From: Sphagnum compactum
Taxonomy: Eukaryota > Bryophyta > Sphagnopsida > Sphagnales
DNA: 64,000 nt
Assembly: GCA_965153455.1 (NCBI GenBank)
Contig: OZ234493.1
Location: 2,046,001 to 2,110,000, forward strand
Direction: 5' to 3'
The notes beneath the pieces were generated by a model, which saw only the letters and a list, made by a program, of their open reading frames with translations, was not told the origin of the DNA and did not search any database. A program made the position numbers and the translations under genes. Shown here in pieces: positions 35,303 through 52,525 of this stretch; the first letter of the stretch is position 1; each line of letters opens with the position of its first letter.

Positions 35303-36932
35303 CCATTTGGAGCACTTTTGGGTCTCATATTATAGTACATATAGTATAATTGTTTCAAAAGTATGGTACATTTAATTTTGGGTATCAATTTTGGTTTTTA
35401 AGTCGAACAATTATTATTTTTAAAAAATTTATGTTATGTAAATGGCTGCTTTTATTTCTCATTTGTATTCCATGATACCCGACAACTATCATGGGGGAAT
35501 TTTTTTTCCTGTGAGGTCTTTATGCATGGTATAGACCTCGACCATGGGCTTTACCTCTCACATAAAGACCTTGGCAGAGAATCATTCCACAAAAGAGCAT
35601 GCAACTTTGTGCAAGGTGGCCTCCATGTGAAGGTATCATGTGCATATGGAGGCAATTTACATTGTTTTGGGAAAGATGATGCTTATGGAAAGGATCAATT
35701 CTACAGTTCCAGCTACATCATTGAGTAATCTTTTGTGACAAAGCTCAAATTAACTACAGGACAAGTCCCCATTGAGAAAAGTCCTCCATAAAGAGTCAAG
35801 CTCTGATACAGATTTCTGGGTATCAAGCCTAAGTACAATTGAGAGACCTGACACTCAAAAGATTTCAGATCAGACAACATTTGAGGGAAAAATAGGTAGG
35901 AGATCCAACCCCAAAACTCAGAGTGAACTGGGGAGCAGTTTCAATGTGGTGACAGTCAGACTCATGCAATACGTGCATGCAAGTTTGCTTTAAACTGCAA
36001 CAAGTATTGTAGTGACCAGCTATAATAGCATCCCCAAGTTTCTATCATGAGTCCAAAGTCCAGCAGTGGCATTATGCTGATTAGCTCCACAAAATGCAAG
36101 AGACAGGGAGGGGAGATGAACAACAAGACCAAGGAGCAAGGGAAACACTAGAAATGAAGAAGAGAGAGAAACAGAGAACTTTCAAGCTGAGGATGTCAAG
36201 GTCAGACATAACATATGAGACTATCATTGGTGTTAACCAATCTCTCCATACAATTTCCATAGCATCCTACAACACTGCTTATCTGAAATTACAGATGCAG
36301 AAATGCATAACTGATAGACTGTAACATCCAGCAAAGGCAAAAAGAGTGTTGCTGTGTCTGCCACCTTGCAGAAACTTTTTGCTCCAAGGACAGGGAAGCC
36401 CCTAGAATTTCAAGCTCTGGATGACCAGCTCACCCATGACCCCCGAAACAGCTGGACTGGTTGTTAAGAGGAAACCCTAAGGATTCTTCAAATGGCTCTC
36501 TTCAGGTACATTTTGGCCAACATTCCTCATTCAGAAACCTCCAGTAAACAGGATTCCACTCTTGTATTGTGTTACTTGGCCACCAACAGACCACATGTGT
36601 CAAAGTAGAGCTACACCCATCAGGAACAGGAATTAGACAACGGAGTATTTGATCTCTAGGAACAAGAATTAGACAACAGTGTTTGATCTCACCCTTCTTT
36701 CGGTGAATGGTATTTTTTGGACAGGAAACACAACCCATCAATAACTTACTTTACATTTGAAAGTAACAGTGTAAAGGAATGCAAGTGACTGAGTAAAAGT
36801 AACCACTTGACTGCCTTGGTAATGAGCCATTGATGCATGTCTCCAGCCCATACATCACTGCCCTATTCTATACAATTTGATGAAGGTCTTGCTATTCCGG
36901 ATTGTTCCCTGCCAATATAGAAAAGCACTCCA

Positions 36933-39900
36933 TTATGCATCACTGTAGCCCCGCCAGACAGCCCGGAACTCCTCCCGGAAAGAGTTGAGGCGAGCCTTCA
37001 GATTTGGTGTGCGGAGACTTGCATGCAAGACAATTGCTGCAAAAGAAGATGAATGTTAAATTTTCACTACTGCCAACAATCCTCTCACAATGGAGTCAAG
37101 CAAAGTAAATTAGAAGGACAGTGGTCCAAATGTACTGACAAAAATAAGCACTTCCTATATGGACACATCATTTTTGTCCAACTTCTGTAAACATTGTAGA
37201 TTGCTCTACAGCTCTACACAAGACATTTGCTACACATGGACTACAATAAGAAAATGGGTTGAAAGTAATCCAGAGATTCTGCAGCAAATAGGGTGATGCA
37301 CATTTGGGAAAGTTCTGCAGGCTTCCTAGCTGAGTAAATGATATACAAGAGAATAAAATGTTCCTGAATCAAAGAAACGAATGCATGCATGAAAATAGGA
37401 ATTGGAAAGGCTGGAAAGATCATGTACACAAAATTCCAAGAGGGAGTGACACCAATATCAGATTTATGGCTGAAGCCAGAAACCATAGCAGAATACTTAC
37501 TGCACATTCCACCAGACAGAAAAATAGACATCATATCAATGTGTCAAAACAGTGCAGGAAGATTACACCATGACAGCAGCAACCAAGATTATCACTCATC
37601 CAAAATGCAGCATATTCTCCTCTCCTCACTGCGAAAAGCTGCCATCCCAATTTTTGCTCCTCTGTCTCTTGTTCTCTACTTCCCTCTGGAACATCTCCAT
37701 CTTGCTAACAGCAGCTGAATGATAGTTTCAAAGAAAATCGTAGAGGTTGTCAAATTGCATACCTGCCATCAAGCCAACAACAAAGAAGCGGCGATCTTTG
37801 CCACAAATGTAAACTGTTCCTTTAAGTGGCCGACCTCGTGCTGCAGTGCTGCAAAATGACAGCCCGGAATCTGCATGTATTCAGTTCTTCATCTTCCAAT
37901 TAATTGTGAACTAAGAGAACAGGGAGAATGCTACAGCCATATAAGACTAACCTTTCCCACGAGCAAACCTAATCCTACAAGTGGATGCCAGTTATGTAAA
38001 CAATGGCTCCTCAGGGTTAAAACACCTGGAGTGAGTATTTAGTTGTTCCCCCCAGATATCTCTGGTTTGACTGTAAAGAGACAGCTGTTATTTGTTTGAT
38101 TACACTCTTTCTTCTCAAATAGTCACAACCTCTTTTTGCAGGGGAAAGAACTACACTCGTGATGAAAGAGCAGATAAGATCTTGTTTAGACTCACCTAAC
38201 AGGTGGTCGCAACTTGGCAGCAACAGGTGGTGATATCTTCCTTATTGCTTTTGTCATTCTTTCACTGACTGCCGCAGCAAAACTGCAAACTCACAAACAC
38301 AACTTGTCTACAAACTCAGGAAGATGTCTGAAAAAGAAACAAGAGTGGATGGTAAAGCTCATGATTTTGAGGCTTTGTCAAGCTCCCAGCGCTCCAAGAA
38401 GATGCTGACGATGAAAAGATGCACAAGTTTGCTGACAAGCAAGATGTAAGATGTTCAAGATGTAACTATCAATCATGATATCCAAGAGTATTCACAGGCA
38501 TTAATCATTTTCATGTCTCCCTGGAAATGGACAGTGCTGTGTTTTCCAATAACTCCAGACAATCACATGCTCTACCAAAGTTTGAGTTCCATTAAAGCAA
38601 GTTCCAATCATCTAAGCCTGAACTTGTGCAGGTGGGCAGGGCCCTTCAGACTTTTCATTTTCCTTTCTTTCTGTGCTCTTGACAGTCAAGCACACGGTGA
38701 CATTACCTGTCATTCAGGCACCCAATGCTCAGAGCTGCAAAAATGACTGCAATGAGTCCCAAAGGTCGTCGCAGAAGTGCAATCACTGTGGACAAACCAA
38801 TTTTCTGTCAGAAAAATGCCAAGAGAAATTCCAAGAAACCAAGACTCATTTTCCAATGTATACACAACTCCAGGTAAAACAAAAGCTCTCAACTCAAAAA
38901 ATAACATTTTTACATGTCAGCCTTAACTAGTACACATGCATGCACCCCATTGACCAGTGATGAACCCGTTTGGAATCATGAAAAAGCTCATCTCCAAAGT
39001 TAGCCAGTAAGTAGTTGACTGACCAAGTGCTAGAGTCAACAAAATGAAGTAGTTGGTTCGATAGCTGCACAAACAATCAATTCACCAATATATCAGATGG
39101 AACATTCTCTGCACTGATGTAATTGAGTATAGACACTGCACACTTTATCATTGAAAAGAACAATTAGAAGCATGTTCATGACCATGATGTGAAGAAGAGT
39201 TAGAAAGAGGAGAAAGATGCTCACAACTACAATAGAAATCACTTCAAATGCTGGCTTCTGAGAATATCCTAAAGAAAGCGTTTAGAATTGTTTGTCCCTC
39301 CCAAGAATTCTTGCAACAGTTTAGATGATGAGCCCACTGGTCAATTGCTTCCTATTTACCTAGAAGCCAGTGAAAAGAAATGGCAATCTTCAAATGCTAG
39401 AGAACCTCAATGGTTAAAATGTTGTGGCAGTGTCTGCCTCGTGGACAAGGGCACAATAACGGGTGCAATATTCATTCAATCTTGATACTTCCAGCCCTTG
39501 TGCATAACACCACCAAAAATGGCACACAAGACAAGTTCTGACATCTTGTGGTCATGTCTTAATCAAGGACCAAATGAAGTTGCACCTCCTAGAAAAGAAA
39601 GCAAAGAACTTTTGAACTTCAGCAACTATCACAGGGGATGGATTTAAAATTTTACCCAAGTCCAACAAAAGAAAAGTAAAGCTAAATCTTGCAAAGAGCC
39701 CTAACCCTAAAACATTGTGTACCTCTCCCTCCTGAGTCACACACCATCTGGAAAAAAGAGCGCTCTGACACTGAATTGTATGATCCTCGATTGAGATCTG
39801 CCTGTTAATATCCCCAATCCCTTGCAGTATTTCATAATTTAAGTTTCCAATTTAGAACACCAAAGCTCCACATATGTGATCAACCCTACAAAAACTCCGG

Positions 39901-40371
39901 TTTTCTCTTGTCTTCATTTTTCCTAGAGGAGGGAAGGGTTGTCTATCTGTGGCTGAAGTCCAGAGAAAACTTTGACTCTTATGAATTGCTCGAAAGCATA
40001 TTCATGCCACCTAATTCCAAAGGTTTGGTGTTATGTAGTCAGTGAAAAGAAACAAGCTGGAATTTGCATTTCTTCAGTAAATTATACAAAACCTAAGTGT
40101 CGTGAGAAGCTGAATCCAAGAGAAGGCGAATCTGCCGACATCGATTTGTCCTAAACTGTAACATGTACACGATAAGGGGAAAACCAAAGGGGAAAGACAG
40201 AGAGAGCTCTCACTAGTAGAAGTTACACTTGAGGCGGGCATTCCATTTGGCTCGCGTCTTCGGGGTGGTGAACTTCTGAAAGAATTCAAGCAGCGGCCTC
40301 GGTGGCGTGGTCCACTCCACCTCCTTCAGCGCATCCACCAGCTCCTCCGCCGTGACATTACTCCAATCCAT
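36933..40371 (-). CDS. PRA1A: PRA1 family protein (prenylated RAB acceptor), A-type
   Basis: Small polytopic protein of the endomembrane system that binds prenylated RAB GTPases and helps vesicle trafficking. Exons in coding order: 40371-40214, 39064-39024, 38785-38707, 38282-38196, 37848-37763, 37036-36933; 555 nt, 184 residues, all GT-AG. The N-terminus MDWSNVTAEELVDALKEVEW followed by PPRPLLEFFQKFT, and the block LKCNFYYYRTNYFILL, are characteristic of plant PRA1 group A. Hydrophobic stretches at about 57-68 and 72-88 are separated by the basic RRP. A possible fifth small exon (GT-AG bounded, 23 nt, near 37953-37975) was left out because it breaks frame. The start is the ATG before DWSN; upstream in-frame codons contain no ATG. 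Confidence 0.93.
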
Positions 40372-42511
40372 CTTCGCTTCACTCACAAACTCCCCTCCCC
40401 TCTCCTGTCCTCTCCTGAGTCCTGCCTCGCCCCCCGCCCGGCCCAACAGTAAAGCACTCGGATACTATTTACCAGATCCTGCTCACTCGATCCTCAAAGT
40501 GCTTGTAAAGAACCTCAAAAAACAGAACATGAAGAAAGATATCTTCTCTACACGACTGCTGCTGCTGCAGATCCCGCAACACAACAGTCACAGAAACATG
40601 TGTTTAAGATCGCTCTGTATCTCTTTCTCCCTCTTTCCCTCCCTCGCTGCCTCCCTGTGGCTTCCTCGCTCTCTCTTGAAGAGCTTTCTTCTTCGCGAGG
40701 ATTAGGGTTTACAAAGTCTCATCCTATTTAGGATGAATGGATACCAGTGATGGGCAAACCAGGTATGTATACCGCAATCATAGGAAACCCCAGTATTGGG
40801 CGGGTATTCGAGAATTGCCCCACACCCACCCCGCCGGTTATCAGGGCACGGTTTCTTAGGGTTCACAAAGCACGGTTCCAGTGTTTTTTTTTCCCGGCCA
40901 AATTTTGTCGTTTTTCAAACCAAAAAATTGGGAAAAAATTTTGGAAAATTTTTTTTTAGTGTAAATTCGACTAAATTTTCTATTTTTCAAAAAAAAAATT
41001 CACCATTTTATTTTTTTTAAATCACAAAACTGAGGAGAATTAAGCACATCCATTTTAGCACAATCACACTAAAACCCGCAGTTTGTCTCAAATGTCATGA
41101 CTTCCAAATTTCAAAAACATCATTCCATGATTGAAGTTTTGAACAAGAGATGGAAGAGTGCAGTCAATCATCTGATCAAGTAACCCAAAAGCCTACATGA
41201 ATGATTGATTAGTAAACCATATCTTGAAGAAGGCGGCAAGAAAGAACCTTATGATTCCATTAAGGTGGTCGGATCTTGTTGTCTATGTAGAGTTGGTCAA
41301 AATTACATACACCTAACCTTGACATTGTTCCATCAATTATTGTCAAAAGGTTGATAAATGAATAGTGCATTCCTTGTCACATTCAAAAAGGTTGTGAAGC
41401 TTATGAGTATGCAACATGCAATCTGTATTTGTACTTGAGCAAAGCTACTAAGGAATGGATCATGGATCGTTCACAAATGTTCCATTTTTCATTCATCATC
41501 AATGAATTTCACTCATTGTGATTCACTTTTCAATCCACATACACATTTAGAAAGGTTCTCAAAAGTTTGAAAATAAAATAATGAAACCTCTAAAACCTTT
41601 TATAAGAACTTCTATGAAAACATTCCTTGGCTTTAAAATTCCCCAACTAGTTATAAATAAGAGTACCCACCCACCTGACCCAGTTGGGATCTTGGTAATT
41701 GGGTTGTGTTGTATATGCAAAACTAATTCATAACTCATAACAGGCTTCCAAGGGCTGGCGCATTGGTGCATTGGTTACATGATCCTAGAAGCTCAACTTG
41801 AGTAAGATGAATAAGGAGGAATAGAAGCAAGGATATTATGAAAGAGGATGAAGTATGACCACAACCATGCGCCAACCAACCCTCTCCTGTACTTCACATA
41901 GTCCTTGGCAAGATGAAGATGCACAAGATGAGAACAAATGAACAAACCGCCGAAAGTTCTTAATAGTCTCAATCAGGCTTTACAAATCATAAAAGTTGAA
42001 ATCTTAAACAATACGCAGCATCGAAGATAAGATAGTCAGTCTCAGGAACTCTGTAGTATCATGCTCTCTTACTGCCTGACAAGCACATTCTTTGCCACGT
42101 TCCTTGCTCACATGGGGTGGCATAGCTACCAGAGACATAAGTATTCCACTAGTTGTGGACCTGGACTCTACTGCAGCAATGAACCATAAAGCATGAACTG
42201 AATTGAATTCCAACACTATCCAGTTTGGATTCTTGCAGAAGACCTGTTGTGCTAAGGTACATCTATATTGCATGCTCAAGATCTCACTATTGTGCTATTC
42301 CTAGACAGCCAAGAAGGTTTGCTCCTTGTTAAGGGGTGCCAATACATGCCAAGAATGCAAGACAACTTCTGTTATGTAAGATAATGACAAAACTGCTGCA
42401 AACATATTTCTATGACACAAGATGTTCATGTGATACCTAGACAATCCTGACACAACAGGGTGAAACAACAATAATGCCTTGGTGTTCAATAGCTGTAGAG
42501 TCTGAGGGATA
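40372..42511. other. Spacer between PRA1 promoter and RABH1 3' end
   Basis: 40372-40740 is the PRA1 5' leader and promoter, CT-rich on the plus strand with a TTAGGGTTT telo-box at about 40704-40712. 40900-41020 is a dense poly-A/T region. Nothing coding is supported up to 42.5 kb; the last few hundred bases are presumably RABH1 3' UTR. Confidence 0.5.
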
Positions 42512-47879
<5,368 letters not shown>

Positions 47880-47885
47880 ACAGTT

Positions 47886-48125
47886 ATGCAAAGAGGTGAT
47901 GTGGGATGTGCCATGTTGCAGATGGGGGACAAAACGGAGAAGAAGAGGAGAAAAGTTGCAGAAGCTAATGGAACTGAGCCAGCTGCACCAGATGTCAATG
48001 GGTTCAAGGCAATGGAGGTGCCTGTGGTGGATGTGGTAGCCAATGGAGAAGCAATCCAAGATAAGATGAAGACGAAGAAGAAGAAGAAGTCTGAGAGTCA
48101 GGCGGCTGTGCACTCTCAGGGGTGA
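47886..48125 (+). CDS. Possible C-terminal exon or fragment of a lysine-tailed protein
   Basis: An open frame with protein-like content: GDKTEKKRRKVAEANGTEPA, an alanine/valine-rich middle, then DKMKTKKKKKSE and a stop. The KKE/KKRK pattern is typical of tails of nucleolar proteins such as NOP56/58 or CBF5, but that is only a composition match. A GTTGCAG at about 47915-47921 could be a 3' splice site feeding this exon. No upstream exon of such a gene is recognisable here, so it could be a processed fragment. Confidence 0.25.
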   Translation: MQRGDVGCAMLQMGDKTEKKRRKVAEANGTEPAAPDVNGFKAMEVPVVDVVANGEAIQDKMKTKKKKKSESQAAVHSQG

Positions 48126-48449
48126 TAATACAAGTCTTGTAACTACCACCCAAGCAAAGTGTTTGCTCACTTTGGGAGAAAGAAGAACTGCTCATGCAAA
48201 GGAGTGAGTAGTACTCACAACTGAGCTCTGATCTTGATGACAGCTCCATTTCTCCCCTTGGCAGTCTATGGCAAAACCCAAGGAAAAAGTTTGGCAGGTT
48301 CACATAGAGAAATGCACCATCTCACTCACTGTTACAATTCTCCCAAACCAAACAAATCCAGGATTTTGCCTCTGACACAAGAAGGTTATGTCATAAAAAT
48401 CATTTTTAACATTGCAAACTATGCAGGAAAGATGTTGTAAGCAAGCCTT

Positions 48450-48463
48450 CCCCCCCCCCCCCC
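48450..48463. repeat. Poly-C tract at the ATPC 3' flank
   Basis: A run of about 14 C just downstream of the ATPC stop on its strand (poly-G in the transcript sense). Length is likely polymorphic. Confidence 0.8.
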
Positions 48464-48543
48464 TAGAAGGACAAGAAAATGAAAGACGAGCAACTTCACA
48501 AACTTCTGTCCTTTTTGCACATGGAATCATCATCACTCATGTT

Positions 48544-49747
48544 TTAGCCCTCCAAAGCAGCAGCCCCAGAGATGATCTCTATGAGCTCGGTGGTGATGGA
48601 AGTTTGCCTGGTTCTATTATATGTCAGGGTAAGGCGCTCAAGCATGTCACTGGCATTTTGGGTAGAGTTTTCCATTGCTCTCATTCTTGCCCCAGCCTCA
48701 CTGCAAGCATTCTCCAGCATTGCATTGTAGAGCAGAGCTGCAAACTGAAACTCAGCGAGGTTGTCATAAATCTCTTGGGGCATGCCCGCTTCTTCCACCT
48801 CATACGACTCCAGTCCGCCAGCCTTACCATCAAGGCCTGCAGCCAACGTCTCAGCGGACAAAACTGTTGCTACCGTAGGCAAGAAAGACACCATAGAAGC
48901 AAACTTGTTGAACACCAGTTGGTAGACGTCTGCCTTGTTGTTCTTCAGTATATCATCAGCTATCATGGCAACCTGATGACAAATCCAAAACAGATCTTTT
49001 CGAGTTGCTTTGAGCAGCAAGAAATAGTCACAGTAAGTGAGTCCAAATTTCTTGGAGAAAAGCAATCAAGAAAACAAACAGCATATGCTTCTTTGTCTCA
49101 ATGGTTGTTGCTCTATGAAAATCAATTTTTTTCTAAAACAGAAGTGACAAACAAACCTGGGTGAAGCAAATGCCAATCTTCTGTGTTTCTCCTACAAAGA
49201 AACTGATGGCCTTCCTGGAGTCACGTTGCAATTGTGCCTTGCCTTTCTCTCCGATGATCACATACTTGGTCTCCTTGTCAGCTCCCATGAGAGCGTTCAT
49301 TCTCAGCAAAGCTTTACTGTATTTCACAGATGTGCTATTGATGCCCCCACAGAGGCCCTTGTCTGACGATACAGTGACTATCACCTTCTTCTTTACACTG
49401 ATTCCTGGATTATCGCCCAGCAATGCAACAAATGGCTGCCACAGTCCGCGGGAGTTTTCTGCCTTCGCCTGAATTCCTCGCAGCTTCGAAGCTGCCACCA
49501 TCTTCATGGCCTTCGTGATCTTTTGTATGCTTTTCACGCTCTTCATTCTTGTACGCACGATTTGTGACGAGGCCGCTCGTGCTCCGAAAGGTGCCAGCTC
49601 CTGGACTGCCGCCATTCTTGATCCCAGGCGAGTCCATGGCCGTGCTGTGAATGCAGCAGCAGTAGGCCAAGCACGCAAGGAAGAAATAGAAGAGCCGTGA
49701 CAGATGATGAGCTTTGCAATACGGTTTCCTACTCGACCAGACGCCAT
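48544..49747 (-). CDS. ATPC: ATP synthase F1 gamma subunit, mitochondrial
   Basis: Central rotor shaft of the mitochondrial F1Fo ATP synthase. Two exons in coding order, 49747-49157 and 48972-48544, total 1020 nt, 339 residues. A presequence of about 55-65 residues rich in Arg/Ser/Ala (MASGRVGNRIAKL ... FGARAASSQ) precedes the conserved N-terminal helix (MKSVKSIQKITKAMKMVAAS). VTVSSDKGLCGGINSTS and VIIGEKGKAQL follow. The C-terminal helix LTYNRTRQTSITTELIEIIS GAAALEG marks the other end of the coiled coil. No plastid-type redox loop with paired cysteines is present, so this is the mitochondrial form. The frame is open upstream of the ATG, so the start is chosen by conservation and presequence fit. 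Confidence 0.96.
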
Positions 49748-50377
49748 CGCCGCGCGGATGTTTTCCCCAATTTCTCGCAACCAGTGCAATGCAATGCAAA
49801 TGCAGACGCAATCAATCAAAATAGCAACGCCGAGAGAAACGATCGTACCACAAGGATTGTCAAAAGCAAGCAAGAAGAAGAAAAACAGACTACCAAGAAC
49901 GAGTCTGAATTCATCTCCAACGGTGCACAATTCTACTGCTCATTCAAGGAACATCAGCACCAAGAAAGAAAAGAACCATCATGACGACATGGAAGTTCCA
50001 AATCTTCCACAGTTTCCAAAACGGAGCCTCAAGAAGAAGTACATGAAGACAGGTACTTCCCGCATTGCAAAAGACAAGTAAAATCGGGTCACGCCCCGGC
50101 GCCGAACTCACAACCGTCTGCAAACCGACTACAAGGAACACAAAGGAATAAAGATCCGATTGCGGTAGCAAACATGATGATACACATACCATTTTGATCT
50201 TGAAGACACGATTGTCGAATTCCCGAGAGAACTAGTCATGGCATCATGTGTTGTTTGCAATTCCTGTGACGCTTCTTGTTTTTTACATGATCTTCACGCC
50301 AAGATCTGGAGAGATGCTTGGACATGCATGTGCTCCAGCATGAGTTTTGTTTTCTTCCTGGTCCCTCCTTGGGGGGG

Positions 50378-50409
<32 letters not shown>

Positions 50410-50605
50410 CAGTTATTGCAAAACCTGAAACAACAACAACTGTTCCATTCTCCGTGTCTGCTGCTGGCCTTTCACCATAAGAACTAGTTTGGTGATGAAC
50501 AAGGGATCTGCACTGACGTAACTTCTCAGGAGCTTGAGTCCCACAACACCTAGTCCGTCGGTGGATTGCACTTTGTCTCTAGCAAGGTTCCCACAGCTTT
50601 CCGCA
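49748..50605. promoter_or_regulatory. Divergent intergenic region between ATPC and the disordered-protein ORF
   Basis: About 860 bp between two divergent coding starts. It holds a poly-G to (GA)n tract at 50371-50405. Pieces of open frame on both strands next to ATPC are shadows of its leader. Nothing else is identified. Confidence 0.4.
50371..50405. repeat. G-run plus (GA)n microsatellite
   Basis: Eight G followed by about 14 GA dinucleotides, about 200 bp upstream of the ATG at 50606. A near-identical G-run plus (GA)n occurs at 51756-51784, after the same gene. Confidence 0.9.
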
Positions 50606-51643
50606 ATGGCCGAGTCCTCCTCTGATCAGAAGTTGTCGTCAGGATCCTCCGATGACGAAATGCCGGAAACAGAAATCCCAAGTCCTACTGCGTCTGCCAC
50701 AAAGACGGTGCAAAGCGATCCAGGTTATGGCCATGGCACGTACATGCGATTCAGGTGGAAGAGTATAACCAGAAGACGATCATCATCAAGCTCTTCTCGC
50801 ACTTCAAGGAGCAGGTCATCGGTGCTACCTCGTGTGTCTGTGTTTTCAAGAGCTCGGAAAAGCACCAGGCTGCAGGAGGATGCTCCTCCTCCTCCTCCTC
50901 CTCCTCCTCTCTCTTCCTCGTCTACTAGCGAGCTCATCAAGACAGGCAAAAGCACTGGGATGATTGTCTCAAAACGAGCATCTGTGAGAAGGCGATCGAA
51001 ACAGGCAACAACTGTGCCTCCTCTGGTCAGTAAATCTTCCAAGCAACAACAGACCGCAGCGGCGGCGGCGAGTGTGCGAGCTTTGCAGAGATCTCAACCA
51101 AGAACACAGAAAGATCCCAATGCAAAACCACGAAGACAAACTAGCGCCGTCCAGCATGGGAGAAAACAGAGTGTGATAACCAGGGATTCCCATGCTCCAC
51201 GTGCAAATGAAGAAACTGCAGAAGGATCTGCAGAAACAACCAGCAGCAGCAGCAGCAAACTAGTACTGGATGAAGAGACAAAGAAGAAGAAGAAGAAGAA
51301 GAAGCCACTTCTCCTTGTTGATGATAGTACTACTGAGGCAGCATTCTTGTTAGAAACTCGTGACATCAAAGAAACTTTACTTCATGACGCAAGCGCTCAG
51401 CTTGGAGAGGGAATAGGCGTTTGGCTTGGTTCCATCATCGATCAAGTACAACAGCAGCAGCAGACTCAGTCCACCAAAGAGGAAGAAGAAGACAATAGCA
51501 CGTCAAGATCATCACCACCACCACCCAGAAGGTCCACACCTAGAAGAGTAATTACTCTTCATCACTACCACCAGGACTTGAGCACTCAGCAGCAGCCAAA
51601 AAGACAATTGTTGAGATCCAGGACTCAAGAACCACAATTGTGA
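50606..51643 (+). CDS. Intrinsically disordered single-exon protein, unrecognised
   Basis: An uninterrupted 345-residue frame from ATG 50606. It is dominated by low complexity: serine-rich SSSDQKLSSGSSDDE, basic RS/RR stretches (ITRRRSSSSSSRTSRSRSS), eight prolines in a row, KQQQTAAAAAS, a run of eight lysines, QQQQQ and EEEED. A short ordered-looking segment (TTEAAFLLETRDIKETLLHD, LGEGIGVWLGSIIDQV) lies near 260-310 and could be an interaction helix. No known domain. The length of the open frame and the biased but varied codons suggest a real gene; many basic clusters suggest nuclear location (inference). (GA)n tracts flank it on both sides. Confidence 0.5.
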   Translation: MAESSSDQKLSSGSSDDEMPETEIPSPTASATKTVQSDPGYGHGTYMRFRWKSITRRRSSSSSSRTSRSRSSVLPRVSVFSRARKSTRLQEDAPPPPPPPPLSSSSTSELIKTGKSTGMIVSKRASVRRRSKQATTVPPLVSKSSKQQQTAAAAASVRALQRSQPRTQKDPNAKPRRQTSAVQHGRKQSVITRDSHAPRANEETAEGSAETTSSSSSKLVLDEETKKKKKKKKPLLLVDDSTTEAAFLLETRDIKETLLHDASAQLGEGIGVWLGSIIDQVQQQQQTQSTKEEEEDNSTSRSSPPPPRRSTPRRVITLHHYHQDLSTQQQPKRQLLRSRTQEPQL

Positions 51644-51755
51644 GAACCCACAAACAAAAAAGTCGCCAGCTTTGTGTAAGAAAGTTGTCCAATTTCTTCT
51701 TGCTTCTTGAAGCAGTCTTTGTCGGCCATATCCTCTTGAGTGGTTGATGGATGAC

Positions 51756-51784
51756 GGGGGAGAGAGAGAGAGAGAGAGAGAGAG
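51756..51784. repeat. G-run plus (GA)n microsatellite, second copy
   Basis: Five G followed by about 12 GA dinucleotides, about 115 bp downstream of the stop of the disordered-protein ORF. Confidence 0.9.
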
Positions 51785-51892
51785 CTGTGGTGACTTTCTT
51801 TCTCAATCCTGGAATGTTGTTCCTTCATGGGAAGAAGGTCCAATTCCCAGTGCAAAATCTGACCACTTGCATCTTGTTTTGCACTAATTTCA

Positions 51893-52297
51893 GTGGCATA
51901 CGATTCGTCTCAGGGGAGGAGTAGTGATGATCCGGGAGTAGGAACATGTTGCAGGAACACCCAATTGGAGAAAGAGGCAGCAGTTGGTAAAACTGAAAGT
52001 TTGTTCTTCAAGTTTCACAAACCCTCTTTGAAGCCCAAAGCGATTGCCTTTGAAGTCAATCATCTTGCTGCATGGATTGCAAAGAAAAAAGCTTCTTACA
52101 GCTCTGCTCACAAGGCTGGATTGTCGAAACCGTGGACTTCCAGCAGGCTTGGGAAAAGGAAAAGGAAAAGGAGCCACACTTCTCTCAAGAAGAAGGTCAT
52201 GCCATTGCGTGCGACAGGCACTACACTCACCAGCCAGCTGCTTGTAGGACTCAAACTCTACTCCCAGATCTACGGAAAATGTTCCCAAGTTGAGTGA
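51893..52297 (+). CDS. Open frame of 134 codons, status unclear
   Basis: Reads ESLFFKFHKPSLKPKAIAF and then a basic SRLGKRKRKRSHTSLKKK before a stop; there is no ATG at its left end. It lies between the disordered-protein ORF and the first recognisable exon of the LRR gene. It could supply the missing N-terminal exon of the LRR gene, belong to a 3' UTR, or be noise. The complementary strand is open over the same stretch (51890-52375), which weakens the case. Confidence 0.2.
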   Translation: MAYDSSQGRSSDDPGVGTCCRNTQLEKEAAVGKTESLFFKFHKPSLKPKAIAFEVNHLAAWIAKKKASYSSAHKAGLSKPWTSSRLGKRKRKRSHTSLKKKVMPLRATGTTLTSQLLVGLKLYSQIYGKCSQVE

Positions 52298-52525
52298 TAT
52301 GTTGTTCGCATGAGGCTGAGAGTTTCTGCAGTACCAGGCCATGGGATCAGTAACTAAGCTCCATGAGAAAAACATGTGAATGACCTGTGGAAGTATATCT
52401 TGCTTGTTGGTTTTCCAGTACCTTGCATTGGTAGCTGTGCAGTCAATTCTAGACTTTCATATGGTACACAGTTTGCAGATTGGCCACTGTCCAAAGAGTA
52501 CAATGGATGATTGATTGCTGTGCAG

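Larger units (their letters stand above)
29321..36932. other. Long spacer between KVCSKKP gene and PRA1 gene
   Basis: No supported gene in about 7.6 kb. Contents seen: telo-box-like GGTTAGGGTTTGGGGTTTAAACCCTAAACC sequence at about 30291-30322 (palindromic core), repeated GTTCCCAGAGTGTAA (about 31580-31655), AT-rich poly-A/T tracts, the best copy of a dispersed repeat (34204-34281) followed by CTACC simple repeats to about 34490, and the second half of an inverted dispersed repeat (35279-35302). Short open frames at 35.5-36.3 kb (+) lack domains; some of this may be PRA1 3' UTR or an adjoining lncRNA. Confidence 0.5.

Noticed and set aside
48412-49164. 250-codon plus-strand open frame
   Set aside because: It lies antisense to the ATP synthase gamma gene, whose conserved minus-strand coding explains the open frame.
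51890-52375. 161-codon minus-strand frame
   Set aside because: Overlaps a plus-strand frame with somewhat more protein-like content; no motif, no splice support.
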